DNA of 64,000 nt, from NCBI RefSeq assembly GCF_033097365.1, contig NZ_AP028461.1, forward strand, positions 4,216,001 to 4,280,000, in the 5' to 3' direction. The position numbers and the translations under genes are program-made. Positions within the stretch are counted from its first letter, which is position 1; each line of letters starts with the position of its first letter. Source of the stretch: Actinoplanes sichuanensis (GTDB lineage: Bacteria > Actinomycetota > Actinomycetes > Mycobacteriales > Micromonosporaceae). Of the stretch, positions 57,301-64,000 are shown piece after piece. The notes beneath the pieces are model-generated. The model searched no databases and was not told where the DNA came from. It was given only the letters and a program-made list of their open reading frames with translations.

Positions 57301-57452
57301 GGCGGGGCGCTCGCCGGGCTCACCGGCGGTCCCGAGGCGGTCACCGTCGGCGCGGGCTCGCCGCCGCCGGGCAGGGCGGTTGCCACGAGCACCAGGACGG
57401 TCAGGCAGGCCAGGATGCGGCACTGCGCCAGCGACAGTTTTCTCGTATGCAT
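48333..57452 (-). CDS. Secreted SpvB/RHS polymorphic toxin with HINT and GIY-YIG-like nuclease tip
   Basis: About 3039 residues (ATG 57452 or GTG 57455). Signal peptide: RILACLTVLVLVATALPGGG. A ZU5/beta-sandwich-like region (100-220) and a SpvB/TcdB-like core (RLSYPIEVPPGRAGLQPQLA, YDSSSANGWLGVGWNL, about 235-480) with FG-GAP-like DVNADGITD repeats follow. RHS YD repeats (about 1700-2550) end in the RHS core HYFGARYYDSRTALWQTPDP. After a helical linker comes a pretoxin HINT domain (SCHSFTADTLVLTGDG ... HHPFW ... VLVHNNG, about 2778-2917), which should cut off the tip. The last 120 residues (YSNYVLVD, RVYYSGMFG, VQSRHAKNHDR, GESHLMEQRL, NRQNPLDP) follow the GIY-YIG/Tox-URI2 order, predicting a DNase. 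The RHS shell would encapsulate it. The immunity gene follows with a one-base overlap. Confidence 0.9.
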   Translation of the reverse strand: MHTRKLSLAQCRILACLTVLVLVATALPGGGEPAPTVTASGPPVSPASAPPVETCVSNGAATRPAVHTVTGPSFRATVTPGEATAPARTVEHDGARLTIGPEAVNNPVTIGVTPLTVADLPGLAAELTNVTGGVRKGWRFTPHPYRFAEPIEVALPYDPASVSSTFTPQDVHTFWFDDTAGCWKALERVTVDEKNHLIISRTDHFTDMVNAVLALPESPQGTQFNPTQIKDLQAASPAEGINLVAPPAAASTGEARLSYPIEVPPGRAGLQPQLAVGYDSSSANGWLGVGWNLAATAVTVDTRWGVPRYDTGLETETYLMGGEQLGPVAHRGQRVARTAEKVFQPRVQTAFTKVVRHGTGPSNYSWETIDKTGRRSFYGGTAESTLRDDAGNIFQWVLREVRDARGNVMRFHTVIVEDTGGGTVTGREIYLREITYTGTASVEGPYAVRFIRDRELEEPRRGDVTIDARGGFKRVTADLLRRIEITLNDLPVRAYELEYTTGAFGKSLLASLTQFGSDNTVFHKHTFGYHDDIRDAAGAYQAFEATGWTSPDDGLRNGKVAAIDAAAGQASAINANTSDSAGGHLYVGFGATRSKTNSVGVKTGFNRTEDSGLLALTDVDGDNLPDKVFTRDGSVVYRKNLSRPGGAARFADEVTPLRNLPGIHGQRSNSSTVGVESYLGGVAAQLDHVDTFTTTERYLADVNADGITDVVNGGNVLFGRIGADGAPVYGLSSQTPAPIGSAPVDTEGLVGDLTADREREIDSHPLVDTVRRWVAPYDGTVAITGDVTLVREQNQTADGVRVAVQHEDGELWSAVLNPGDHAAPTTGAVAVQRGDRLYFRVQSRFDGTADRVTWDPRIAYTGVPATTDVNGLDPYTYSASDDFTVGGRAGNVLAPVTGTLHLSGNLTKSAATTDDVTAEITRAGQVVFSRTLAAADSGEIPVDLDIAVEKGQELTWRIRTDSPIDLSKLTWVPQAAYTTPELKVDAPYSIDMYPDDGLDAPQQAWTAPADGTLTVVPDVESDQPVIFTVKKRGALLAKETVIEGLTVTVPVSAGDELFFDFSTRGARPAGHSVQVGYTPEELSGAPSALHSTVAEGAFAQPYRGWGVIGYNGNRNRAAQPIVQADLVIDESYRDQLPESVDPQAQRDEFAADPRVTPPKVFPYTPDPATNRWSADERLWAGPASAASSRLGTESIVVPTAEDLATATAVPRTARSKQISLTGGAGLPVGSVGGSVSTGDSSAITDYLDLNGDGFPDVVGGSGIQYTEPSGALGDRRATLPDSAVRRTSTMAGNASAGSAARTITTGLGDMAPPASDTANTAVSGNDMPPLGIGGSLGTGTSDTAFDLADINGDGLPDRVYADGRAALNLGYRFAAPEPWPGGVLNDGATENSGANIGFNTDFYGFAGGASYSVGHSSTKESLLDVTGDGLADRIFEGNPIRVAINTGSGFAEPVPFHGGAAGINDDANAQVGGGAYVTFSACFLIIAGCVITNPGASVSSGIGRAEQALRDINGDGYADQLRSTRDNQLTVAQNTTGRTNLLKTVNRPMGSRIDLDYTRDGNTYDQPQSRFVLSRVALFDGRPGDGQDTQVSTFRYAGGVYDRFERLFRGYTNVVTEQREPAAGSAVQRVTTSEYATDSHYTRGLVTRTATADGQGRLFVESVNTYQQREVATLVVFPQLVATTQNFYEGRETPGKTTSSQMSYDDVGNLIRSFEAGEAGADDDVETKIRYTYEDTACKTSGIVGAVKAVDVRGGGVLMRHTEATVDCATGDIKQHRAVLADGGVAKTDLTYDAYGNVLTVVEPENEKKERFKLVYTYDPALTTHVTSVTDSFGYRSETSHNLKFGRPETSTDTNGHQQRTLYDEYGRADSITGPYETAANHPTVDIEYHPEAAVPYAITRNVDRNADGSIKTNSIDTITFTDGLGRIVQTKKDATLGGVEAMTVSGRVVYDFAGRVVAQSYPVSEAKGVLNTRFSTKVDPVTPTRISYDVLDRAVRTVLPDGAVTTAAFGFGADRAGGTQFETAVTDAKGVTSQTYTDVHLRPVAVREPGAWTSYAYDALGQITTVTDDNGNTTKATYDTFGQRTSMVTPDTGKTQYTYDLAGNLIATQTANLAARKKPIEYDYDHNRLTGIRHPSTPSADVTYTYGDPGAANNGAGRIVKLADAAGTVTRGYGPLGETVAETRTVTAGLDKATAYTTKYEYDTWNRIQRMTYPDGEVLTYRYNHGGLVDGATGVKGGTDYPYLTKIDYDVFEQRVLMQTGNGVRTTYAYDATDRRLATLAASQSDNVTFQSQTYDYDPVGNITSITGSAAPVGGLGGTSTQTFSYDDLNRLVGSAGAYRPASGLTDQYRLSLTYDTVGNITAKNQTHDLVTAVAVATPQTETSYQQAYAYTGDKPHAPSTAGPFAFKYDLNGNMISRAGPNKAKLQLTYNDANQMTCSTSSGVATDETDTDSDIELVADTGSSCNPSKGKSVEYVYDGAGERVVKNGGSGNVSVYPSQTFTQRNKSAYKHIFIGENRLVSKLVQSSGTSENGQFYFQTDHLGSTSYGTDNTGKVVEHAKYLPTGESWAGERTTAIPSPYGFAGKELDGETGLHYFGARYYDSRTALWQTPDPQLGAYLDGAPAEGVGNPGNLAAYTYASNNPVRITDPDGRWVHIAAGAAFGSLISAGLEGVQQYRAGEFSARKLLGAAAGGAVSGAIGSATLGTGLLARGAVEVAAGAAEDIVTKAVNGESQNLGESIAAGLTSAVGPLPGGARAPSAAGAAKKVDSPTPARSCHSFTADTLVLTGDGTAVAIGELQAGDTVVATDPLTGKSSVREITLKHVNQDREMTDLTVTGGAVIRTTRHHPFWDETRQAWVEAADLRPGERLRTADGTVVTVETVRNHTVPARTMHDLTVATVHTYYVLAGETPVLVHNNGDERFTYLNRSGYSNYVLVDKDNRVYYSGMFGPNEDAAGVQSRHAKNHDRFDYAKGDRIRVMPGTRTYGESHLMEQRLAEQHGTIIGRDGDNYRGNRQNPLDPAKVAEYEAYERRISGGVC

Positions 57453-57455
57453 CAC

Positions 57456-58062
57456 GGCCGACCCCGCACGCTCGATGACGAATCGGCGTAAGAATCGACC
57501 ATCATCATGGTATGCGGCGTTGCGAAAACGTTGTGGAAGTGCTTCCCCGGCTACCGATGACGGACCGGGAGGTCACCGACAACCTCATCGCCTTGCGCAG
57601 AGCCCGGGCTCGCAGAGCTGCATGGGCGGCGCGCCGGCCCACGGTGGTGAGCCGCAACGGTTCGTCGAAGCGCCGCTCGGCGAAACCCATGTCCTCGACG
57701 AGGACATCGACTCCCCTGAAAGCCGTTCACCGGCGACGACGTGCTGCGCGAACTCGCCTCGGCCGGAGGAGACCAACTATGACAGCGACCGGCTGGCGCG
57801 GCCGTCCGCCGACAGCCGGGCGGTCACGCCAACCCCTGCCTGAGGTCTCCGCGGGCGGAGTCCTTTCGGGTACCGAGGGGTCGCGATACCTTCGACCGGG
57901 CCGCCCACGTGCGGCCTGCTTCGCCGTGTCTGCGCCATCGCCAGTCACCGATCATTCAGGGCGATGTCTCCACGTTACGAGGAGAAGCTGAATCCTTCGA
58001 GGTCTTTCTACGGCGTACGCCGCGCGGCCTGTCCGGTGGGACAGGCCGCGGATGGCTTCTCG
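57456..58062. other. About 600 bases without a supported gene
   Basis: The upstream region of the toxin gene. Several short open frames overlap, for example minus 57505-57690 (MGFAERRFDEPLRLTTVGRR), with codon use unlike genes; I cannot assign any. It should contain the toxin promoter. An inverted repeat GGCCTGTCC..GGACAGGCC lies at about 58026-58048 just beyond the carbonic anhydrase stop and could be its terminator. Confidence 0.45.
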
Positions 58063-58686
58063 TCACACCGGCAGCAGCCGTCGCAGCGGGACCGCCTCGG
58101 TGACCCGGCCGGTACGCAGCGAGTACCGGGTGGGGGTGACCGTCAGCCGGCCGGCGCGGACCGCGGCGTCGATCAGTGAAGAGCGCTCGGACAGCAGTTC
58201 CCCGGTGTGGCACGCGTGCTGCTCGACCGTCTCCTCGAAGGTCTCGGCGCCGTCGAGCCGGGCCCGCACGACGTCGGGGGCGATGCGCTCGGCCACCTCC
58301 CGGATACAGCCGGACGGCACCGCGCCCTCGTCGACCATGGCGATCGCCGCGGCCACCGCGCCGCACCCGTCGTGGCCGACGATCACGATCGAGGGCACCT
58401 CCAGACACTGCACCGCGTACTCGATCGAGCCGAGGACCGCGCCGTCGACGACGTGCCCGGCGGTGCGGACCACGAAGAGGTCACCCAGGCCCTGGTCGAA
58501 GAGGATCTCGACCGGCACCCGCGAGTCGGCGCAGCCGAGCACGATCGCCGCCGGCGCCTGAGCGCCCACCAACTCGGACCGGCGCTCCGGGCCCCGGCGC
58601 ACGTCGGCCGTGCTCCGTCCCTCCACGTACCGGGCGTTGCCGGCCTGCAGAATCGCCCACGGCGATCGGGTGTCGTCTGTCGGCAT
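58063..58686 (-). CDS. Beta-carbonic anhydrase
   Basis: ATG 58686 behind CAGGAG gives 207 residues; the long upstream frame is antisense of the chemoreceptor. Zinc ligands and activity dyad: CADSRVP (C and D-R) and GHDGCGA (H and C). The length and motifs are those of a soluble cytosolic beta-class enzyme (CO2 to bicarbonate). It diverges from the PAS chemoreceptor over a 207-base gap; a functional link between CO2/pH and the receptor is possible but not shown. Confidence 0.95.
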   Translation of the reverse strand: MPTDDTRSPWAILQAGNARYVEGRSTADVRRGPERRSELVGAQAPAAIVLGCADSRVPVEILFDQGLGDLFVVRTAGHVVDGAVLGSIEYAVQCLEVPSIVIVGHDGCGAVAAAIAMVDEGAVPSGCIREVAERIAPDVVRARLDGAETFEETVEQHACHTGELLSERSSLIDAAVRAGRLTVTPTRYSLRTGRVTEAVPLRRLLPV

Positions 58687-58893
58687 GCAGAACTCCTGAC
58701 TAGAAGGGCGAGGGACGCCGGTTCGCGGCAGAGTGCTCGGCAGGAAGAAGTCGGCACGGGGCCGGGCGATATGAGGACATCGGTCATACGTCGGACTTTG
58801 GCCCGTTTCATCCGCACCTCGGGTGGTTTCCTTCAACGCTGTCGGTGCCGGCCGAATGACCTGGCAACTACCAGACGAGAGAAGCGGAGAGTC

Positions 58894-61002
58894 ATGGCGA
58901 CTTCCAGGGTCAACCCGACCGACACCGATACCCAGGAGGCCCTCCTGCGGCAGGCGGAAGACGATCGGGGAAAGGTGGCCGCCCTCAACCGCTCCCAGGC
59001 GGTGATCGAGTTCGACCTGACGGGCACGATCCTGGACGTCAACGAGAAATTTCTCGCGACCATGGGCTACACCCGTGAAGAGGTGATCGGGCAGCACCAC
59101 CGGATGTTCATGCCGGAGCGGGAGGCGCACGGCGCCGAGTACCGCGAGTTCTGGCGGGCGCTCGGGGCCGGCGAGTTCCAGGGCGGGGTGTACCCGCGGC
59201 TGGCCAAGAACGGCCGGCAGGTGTGGCTGCGCGCGACGTACAACCCGATCCTCGGCACCGACGGCAAGCCGGTGAAGGTGGTCAAGTTCGCCACCGACAT
59301 CACCGCCGACCGGCAGCGCACCGCCGAGTTCGAGGGTAAGATCGCGGCGGTGAGCCGGTCCCGGGCGCTGATCGAGTTCGACCTGGACGGCACGATCCTG
59401 GACGCGAACCAGAACTTCCTCGACACGATGGGCTACACCCTCGACGAGGTCGTCGGCCGGCACCACCGGATGTTCATGCCGCCGGGCACCACCGACCAGC
59501 CCGATTACGTCGAGTTCTGGAAGAAGCTGACCCGCGGCGAGTTCTCCTCCGGCGAGTTCAAGCGGATGGCCAAGGGCGGCCGGGAGGTGTGGCTGCTGGC
59601 CTCGTACAACCCGGTGCTCGGCGCGGACGGCAAGCCGTTCAAGGTGTTCAAGTTCGCCGCGGACATCACCGAGGAGCAACATCGGACCGCCGAGTTCGAG
59701 GGCAAGGTGGCCGCGATCAGCCGGTCGCAGGCGGTCATCGAGTTCGACCTGGACGGCACGATCCGTACCGCGAACCAGAACTTCCTCGACACCACCGGTT
59801 ACACCCTCGACGAGATCGTCGGACACCACCACCGGATGTTCGTCGACCCGGTCGAGGCCTCCGGAGCGGCGTACCAGCTGCTCTGGGAACGGCTTGCCCG
59901 TGGTGAGTTCCAGGGTGGGGAATACCGGCGCATCACCAAGAACGGCGAGGACGTGTGGCTGCAGGCCACCTACAACCCGATCCTGGACGCCGACGGACGG
60001 CCGGCCAAGGTGATCAAGTTCGCCATCGACGTCACGGCCGCCAAGCAGCGCACCGCCGAGTTCGAGGGCAAGGACACCGCGATCAGCCTCGCCCAGGCGG
60101 TCATCGAGTTCGACCTGGACGGCAACATCCTCGCCGCCAACGACAACTTCCAGCGGACCGTGGGCTACACCGCACGGGAGCTGATCGGGCAGCATCACTC
60201 GACGCTGTGCCCGCCGGACTACATCGTCTCGCCCGAGTACCGCGACTTCTGGCACCGGCTGGCGGCCGGCGAGATCCACAGCGGCCGATTCCACCGGGTC
60301 GGCAAGTACGGCCGGGAGGTGTGGATCCGGGCCAGCTACATCCCGATCCGGGACCTGCACGACAAGGTCTACAAGGTCGTCAAGTACGCGTACGACATCA
60401 CCGACCAGGTCGTGCTGGAGCATCAACTGGCTACCAAGACCCGCGACATGAAGACGTCGGTGACCGCGCTGACCGCGGCGATCGACGAGATCACCGCGGC
60501 CGCCACGCAGGCGACCACGCTGGCCGACACCACCCACCACAACGCGCAGGAGGGGTACGAGGAGCTGCGCAAGTCGATCGACGCGATCGACCTGATCCAG
60601 AAGTCGTCGGAGCAGATCGCGGCGATCGTCACGGTGATCGGGGAGATCGCGGGCCAGACCAACCTGCTCGCCTTCAACGCCTCGATCGAGGCCGCCCGCG
60701 CCGGCGAGCACGGCATCGGCTTCTCCGTCGTCGCCGGTGAGGTCCGCAAGCTCGCCGAGCGGTCCTCGGCCGCGGCCCGGGAGATCACCCAGCTGATCCA
60801 CGAGTCGGCGAGCCGGGTGAGCCAGGGCGCGACGGTCAGCCAGCGGGCGCAGAGCTCCTTCGGACACATCCTGTCCAACGTCGCCGAGACGAGCGACACG
60901 ATCCGCCGGATCGCGGCTTCGACCGAGGAGCAGCAGACGGTGTCGCACCAGGTCGCCGAGCTCATCAACGAGCTGGTCAACAGCAACAGCGACCACTCGT
61001 GA
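58894..61002 (+). CDS. Soluble chemoreceptor with four tandem PAS domains
   Basis: ATG 58894 behind agcggagag gives 702 residues. Four PAS units of about 122 residues (about 25-150, 148-272, 270-394, 392-515) share the blocks [24 protein letters not shown](M/V) and REVW...YNP(I/V)LG and are clearly tandem duplicates. Then a methyl-accepting signalling domain with the hairpin tip [20 protein letters not shown] and [20 protein letters not shown]. There is no membrane segment, so it is cytosolic. The tip is intact for CheA/CheW binding. The PAS units may bind flavin or haem (aerotaxis-like), but no ligand residue is decisive. The next gene, a triple CheW, overlaps by four bases. Confidence 0.94.
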   Translation: MATSRVNPTDTDTQEALLRQAEDDRGKVAALNRSQAVIEFDLTGTILDVNEKFLATMGYTREEVIGQHHRMFMPEREAHGAEYREFWRALGAGEFQGGVYPRLAKNGRQVWLRATYNPILGTDGKPVKVVKFATDITADRQRTAEFEGKIAAVSRSRALIEFDLDGTILDANQNFLDTMGYTLDEVVGRHHRMFMPPGTTDQPDYVEFWKKLTRGEFSSGEFKRMAKGGREVWLLASYNPVLGADGKPFKVFKFAADITEEQHRTAEFEGKVAAISRSQAVIEFDLDGTIRTANQNFLDTTGYTLDEIVGHHHRMFVDPVEASGAAYQLLWERLARGEFQGGEYRRITKNGEDVWLQATYNPILDADGRPAKVIKFAIDVTAAKQRTAEFEGKDTAISLAQAVIEFDLDGNILAANDNFQRTVGYTARELIGQHHSTLCPPDYIVSPEYRDFWHRLAAGEIHSGRFHRVGKYGREVWIRASYIPIRDLHDKVYKVVKYAYDITDQVVLEHQLATKTRDMKTSVTALTAAIDEITAAATQATTLADTTHHNAQEGYEELRKSIDAIDLIQKSSEQIAAIVTVIGEIAGQTNLLAFNASIEAARAGEHGIGFSVVAGEVRKLAERSSAAAREITQLIHESASRVSQGATVSQRAQSSFGHILSNVAETSDTIRRIAASTEEQQTVSHQVAELINELVNSNSDHS

Positions 61003-62477
61003 CCACGACGGCGGTCTCCACCCTCTATGGGGTCTTCCGCACCGGTGAGCTGCGCATGGCCCTACCCCTGGAGAAGCTGCGGGAGGTGATCGTCCGACCG
61101 TCCGAGTTCAGCGCGCTGCCGACCGCGGGCGCCGGGCTGCTCGGGGCGGTCAACCTGCGGCACACCGTGATTCCGGTGATCGATCCGTGCCTGCTCGCCG
61201 GGCGTGCCTCGGCGGCGGACACGGGCGAGGTGATCATCATCGTCTCCAGCGAGGGCCGGCTGTTCGGGCTGCTCGCCGACGCCATCGAGGGCTCCACCCA
61301 CGTCGCGGCCGAGTCCCTGCTCGCGGTGCACATGGGCGGCGGCGGGCCGGCCCTGTTCTCGCACACCTTCGAGCGCGCCGACGACCAGGCCGTCATCGCG
61401 CTGCTGGACGCCGCCACCATCGTCGACATGCCGGGCATCCCGGCCATCGCCGACCCGGCCCAGCAGCAAGGCACGACCGACATCGCCGCGGGACAGCGGC
61501 AGGGCCCACGCCGGACCCTGCTGATGTTCGAGTGCGACGGCACCGGCCTGTCCATCGACGTCACCCACGTGCACTCGGTCGTGCCCGACCTGCAGTTGCA
61601 CTCGTCGCCGCTGGACGGCCCGATCTGCCGGGGTGTGGCTCACCTGGCCGGCCACGCCGTACCGGCCATCGACCCGGTCACCCTGCTCGGGCTGCCCGAA
61701 CGGTCGGCGGCCGGCGCTCACCGCGGCGTCGTGGTGGCCCTGCCGCAGGGGCTCATCGCTCTCACCGCGACCGACGTCACCGAGATCACCACCGTGCCCG
61801 CGGAGGACATCCTGCCGATGCCGATGGTGTCCAGCCCGGAGCGCGCCCTGCTGGCCGGGCTGCTCACCACGGACGGGCGGCAGTATCTGGTGCTGGACGG
61901 GCAGGCGCTGCGCGAGAACAGCGACCTGGCCGCCTTCGGCACGCTGAACATCCGGCTCGACTCGGGCCCCGCCGAGAGCGGCCGGACTCTGGGCGACACG
62001 GAGCGCGACGCGCAGCGGGTCGTCGCGAGCGTCCAGAAGTTCCTCACATACAGCGTCGGGATCGACGCCGCCACACCGCTGGAGCAGATCGACGAGATCC
62101 TGCCCTTCCCGAGCGTGCGTCTCAGCCTGGACGGGACGTCACTACTCGGCATGTTCACCCACCGCCGTAAGACGATTCCGCTGGTCAACCTCCCGGCCCT
62201 GCTCGGGCGCGGGCACACGCCGGAGCCGGAGGCCGACCGGGTGCTCCTGGTGACCCTGACCGGCGGCCCGACCGTCGGACTCGTCGTGCCCGAGCTGCGG
62301 GCCATCGAGCAGTCGCTCTGGCAGGAGCCGGAGAGCGCCGCCGGCGGGGTCCGGGAACGGCTGGTCAGCATCGGCACGCCCGAAGACCACCGGCTCCTGC
62401 CGTACGTCGACCTGATCGCCCTCGCCGCCGAGCACTTCTCGGGCGACGGGGCCGGCATCAGGGCGGGCCGGCGATGA
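60999..62477 (+). CDS. Triple-CheW coupling protein
   Basis: 492 residues from GTG 60999, overlapping the receptor stop (GTGA). Three CheW-like beta-barrel domains: about 5-155 ([34 protein letters not shown]), about 170-310 ([40 protein letters not shown]) and about 345-485 ([37 protein letters not shown]). Normal CheW has one domain; triple forms may bridge several receptors or CheA molecules and stiffen arrays. No CheA, CheR, CheB or flagellar gene lies in the window, so this pair may serve a hub coded elsewhere or a non-motility output. Confidence 0.93.
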   Translation: MTTTAVSTLYGVFRTGELRMALPLEKLREVIVRPSEFSALPTAGAGLLGAVNLRHTVIPVIDPCLLAGRASAADTGEVIIIVSSEGRLFGLLADAIEGSTHVAAESLLAVHMGGGGPALFSHTFERADDQAVIALLDAATIVDMPGIPAIADPAQQQGTTDIAAGQRQGPRRTLLMFECDGTGLSIDVTHVHSVVPDLQLHSSPLDGPICRGVAHLAGHAVPAIDPVTLLGLPERSAAGAHRGVVVALPQGLIALTATDVTEITTVPAEDILPMPMVSSPERALLAGLLTTDGRQYLVLDGQALRENSDLAAFGTLNIRLDSGPAESGRTLGDTERDAQRVVASVQKFLTYSVGIDAATPLEQIDEILPFPSVRLSLDGTSLLGMFTHRRKTIPLVNLPALLGRGHTPEPEADRVLLVTLTGGPTVGLVVPELRAIEQSLWQEPESAAGGVRERLVSIGTPEDHRLLPYVDLIALAAEHFSGDGAGIRAGRR

Positions 62478-62531
62478 GAGTGGCCGCCGGTCGCCGGTGA
62501 GGCGGGAAGACCGGGCGACATCCGGCGTTCG

Positions 62532-62915
62532 TCAGATGCGCCCGCCGCCCCGCCGGCCGGGCGGCTCGCCGTCCAGTCGCTGCTGCTCGCGCTCGGCGCG
62601 GGCGCGTTCAAGTCGCGCAGCTGCGGCTGGATCCGATCGTTCTTACCGCACTCGACGGTCTGAGCGTCCCCGGTCGGGTCCGCGCGGTTGGCGAAGCCCT
62701 TGGCCTGCTCGTCGGCGCTGGTCTCGTAGATGATCGCCTCCACGAGGCGTCGCGCGTCCGGCCCGGGGTGTCGGTCGCGGCGCGTTCCAGGGCGATGCCC
62801 ACCTTGTCCAGCGAGCCGTTCTTGTAGTCGTCGCCGTCGGCCATCAGTTCGGCGGTCCAGCCGGGCACGCTGGCACGTCCGCGGTGGCGTTCCAGTCCCG
62901 GTCGGTGCGTAGGTG
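62532..62915 (-). pseudogene. Frameshifted orphan gene
   Basis: Four minus-strand frame pieces make one plausible small protein: HLRTDRDWNATADV, then PGWTAELMADGDDYKNGSLD and KVGIALERAATDTPG, then RRLVEAIIYETSADEQAKGF and VECGKNDRIQPQLRDL, then ERARAEREQQRLDGEPPGRR up to a stop at 62532. Three shifts are required near 62870, 62770 and 62600. I do not recognise the family. Either a decayed gene or a local run of sequence errors. The remaining bases to 63055 are empty. Confidence 0.5.
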
Positions 62916-63055
62916 ATCCAGTCAGCCCGGCGACAATATCCCCCGGATCATGCGTACGAGCAGGGCGATGAGTCATACCGGACCCAGCGACCGAGCAGTC
63001 CCGGCGGGGACGACTCACTAGGTAACGGGGTGGGTGTGCTCGGCTGACCCGGCTC

Positions 63056-64000
63056 TCAGTACCGGAAACTGGAGACGGTGGTGTCCAGGTCCTGGGAGAT
63101 CCGCGCCAGCTCATCCGCGGCCGTCTGAGTCGACTGGGCGGCCGCGCGCGTGGAATCGGACAACTTGACGACCTCGTCGAGCTGGCTGCTGATCTGCGAG
63201 GTGCCGGTCGCGGCCCGGCTGAGATCGCTGGACATGCTGTTCGTCGTGGCGCTCTGCTGCTCCACGGCCGAGGCGATCGTGTTCTGGTAGTCGTTGATCC
63301 GCCCGATGACCTGCCCGATCCCGGAGATGGCGTCGACCGCGATGCGCGTGTCCGACTGGATCGCCTCGATCCGGCGGCTGATCTCCTCGGTGGCCTTGGC
63401 CGTCTCCTGGGCAAGGTCCTTGACCTCCCCGGCCACCACCGCGAATCCCTTACCGGTCTCACCCGCCCGGGCCGCCTCGATGGTCGCGTTCAGTGCCAGG
63501 AGATTCGTCTGCTCGGCGATCGCGGTGATCGCCTTGACCACGCTGTCGATCTCGGCCGACGAAGCACCGAGCTTGGCCATCACCTGTTCGGCCCGTCCGG
63601 CGCTCTGCACCGCCTCACTGGCGACCGTGGCGGCCTCGGTTGCGCTCATCGCGATCTCCCGGATCGCCGCGCCCATCTGCTCCGCACCACCGGCCACGGC
63701 GTGCACCCCTGCCGTGACCTCGTCGGCCGCCGCGTCGATGAGCTGGATCTTGGACGAGTTCTGCTCGGTGTTGCCGCTCAGATTCTGGCTGGCCGACTGC
63801 AGCTCACCGGCCCGCGCGGACAGGCTCGCCGACGCCGCGGCGAGGGTACTCATCGTCGCCCGCATCTGCGTGGCCACACGATGCACGGACCGCGACATCC
63901 GGCCGATCTCGTTCCCGGCCGAATCCGCCTGACGCTCGGTGAGATCACCATCGGCCATCGCGGCCAGGACAGCTCCGAGCCCGTCGAGCCGGCGGCTCAA
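63056..64000 (-). CDS. Methyl-accepting chemotaxis protein (5' end outside window)
   Basis: 314 residues of an open frame continuing past the right edge. It begins within a HAMP domain ([37 protein letters not shown]) and continues through the methylation helices to the signalling tip [20 protein letters not shown] and [18 protein letters not shown]. The C-terminus ends [10 protein letters not shown] with no pentapeptide tether. The HAMP implies a membrane receptor whose sensor domain lies outside the window. It converges on the four-PAS receptor operon. Confidence 0.95.
   Translation of the reverse strand: MSRRLDGLGAVLAAMADGDLTERQADSAGNEIGRMSRSVHRVATQMRATMSTLAAASASLSARAGELQSASQNLSGNTEQNSSKIQLIDAAADEVTAGVHAVAGGAEQMGAAIREIAMSATEAATVASEAVQSAGRAEQVMAKLGASSAEIDSVVKAITAIAEQTNLLALNATIEAARAGETGKGFAVVAGEVKDLAQETAKATEEISRRIEAIQSDTRIAVDAISGIGQVIGRINDYQNTIASAVEQQSATTNSMSSDLSRAATGTSQISSQLDEVVKLSDSTRAAAQSTQTAADELARISQDLDTTVSSFRY

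Noticed and set aside
54096..57491. 1131-codon plus-strand frame
   Set aside because: Antisense of the RHS gene in GC-rich DNA; no domain, no ribosome site, biased composition.
58687..60996. Long minus-strand extension of the carbonic anhydrase frame
   Set aside because: Antisense to the four-PAS receptor; its repeated low-complexity sequence mirrors the PAS repeats. The enzyme starts at 58686.
1..64000. tRNA, rRNA or riboswitch genes
   Set aside because: I looked for cloverleaf ends, rRNA blocks and known riboswitch cores by eye and found none; a dedicated RNA search could still find small RNAs.

Overview
The window is high-GC DNA with GTG starts, ATGA/TGATG gene overlaps, SARP-type and XRE-TPR regulators, a PASTA-less Ser/Thr kinase, ArsP/ArsR genes and a 9-kb RHS protein. 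Together these point to a filamentous actinobacterium, most likely Micromonosporaceae (Actinoplanes-like). That placement is inferred from gene style, not from a marker gene. I saw no rRNA, tRNA or CRISPR array.

1-11.8 kb is a biosynthetic island and the most interesting part. Two operons diverge from a 429-base promoter region. Leftward: a stand-alone class II lysyl-tRNA-synthetase-like ligase without an anticodon-binding domain, then a TauD-type dioxygenase. Rightward: a 78-residue peptide that is almost entirely seven perfect copies of the decapeptide KAGMRPDAGL, a membrane desaturase/hydroxylase, an arginine amidinotransferase, a JmjC/cupin-like protein, a haem-oxygenase-like diiron protein, a GFA zinc protein, then (after a strong hairpin) an arginine-deiminase-fold enzyme, a CPA2 antiporter and a nitroreductase-like protein. 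A TPR regulator closes the island. I read this as a probable undescribed ribosomal-peptide pathway with a leaderless multicore precursor, whose single Lys and single Arg per repeat match the enzymes present.

11.8-17.7 kb holds gene remnants, a second XRE-TPR regulator, a PD-(D/E)XK-like orphan, IS5 and ISL3 debris, a 106-bp inverted-repeat element, and a TetR/membrane-protein pair with twin operators. 17.8-29.2 kb is a signalling zone: a two-component system, a TPR membrane protein, an IS256 remnant, a GAF histidine kinase, a Ser/Thr kinase, and many frameshifted genes (hybrid kinase with a missing phosphoacceptor His, response regulator, winged-helix regulator, WD40, STAS, nhaA). 29.2-34.0 kb is an arsenic-type resistance island (two ArsR, ArsO-like monooxygenase, BASS transporter, broken arsC, ArsP permease, small thioredoxin).

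34.4-43.4 kb groups large DUF6745, leucine-rich-repeat and TPR proteins of unknown role. 44.3-48.3 kb holds a secreted repeat protein, a SARP-type regulator and an immunity protein. 48.3-57.5 kb encodes a secreted SpvB/RHS polymorphic toxin with a HINT domain and a GIY-YIG-like nuclease tip, translationally coupled to the immunity gene. The right end carries a beta-carbonic anhydrase, a soluble four-PAS chemoreceptor coupled to a triple-CheW protein, a frameshifted orphan, and a second chemoreceptor cut by the window edge.
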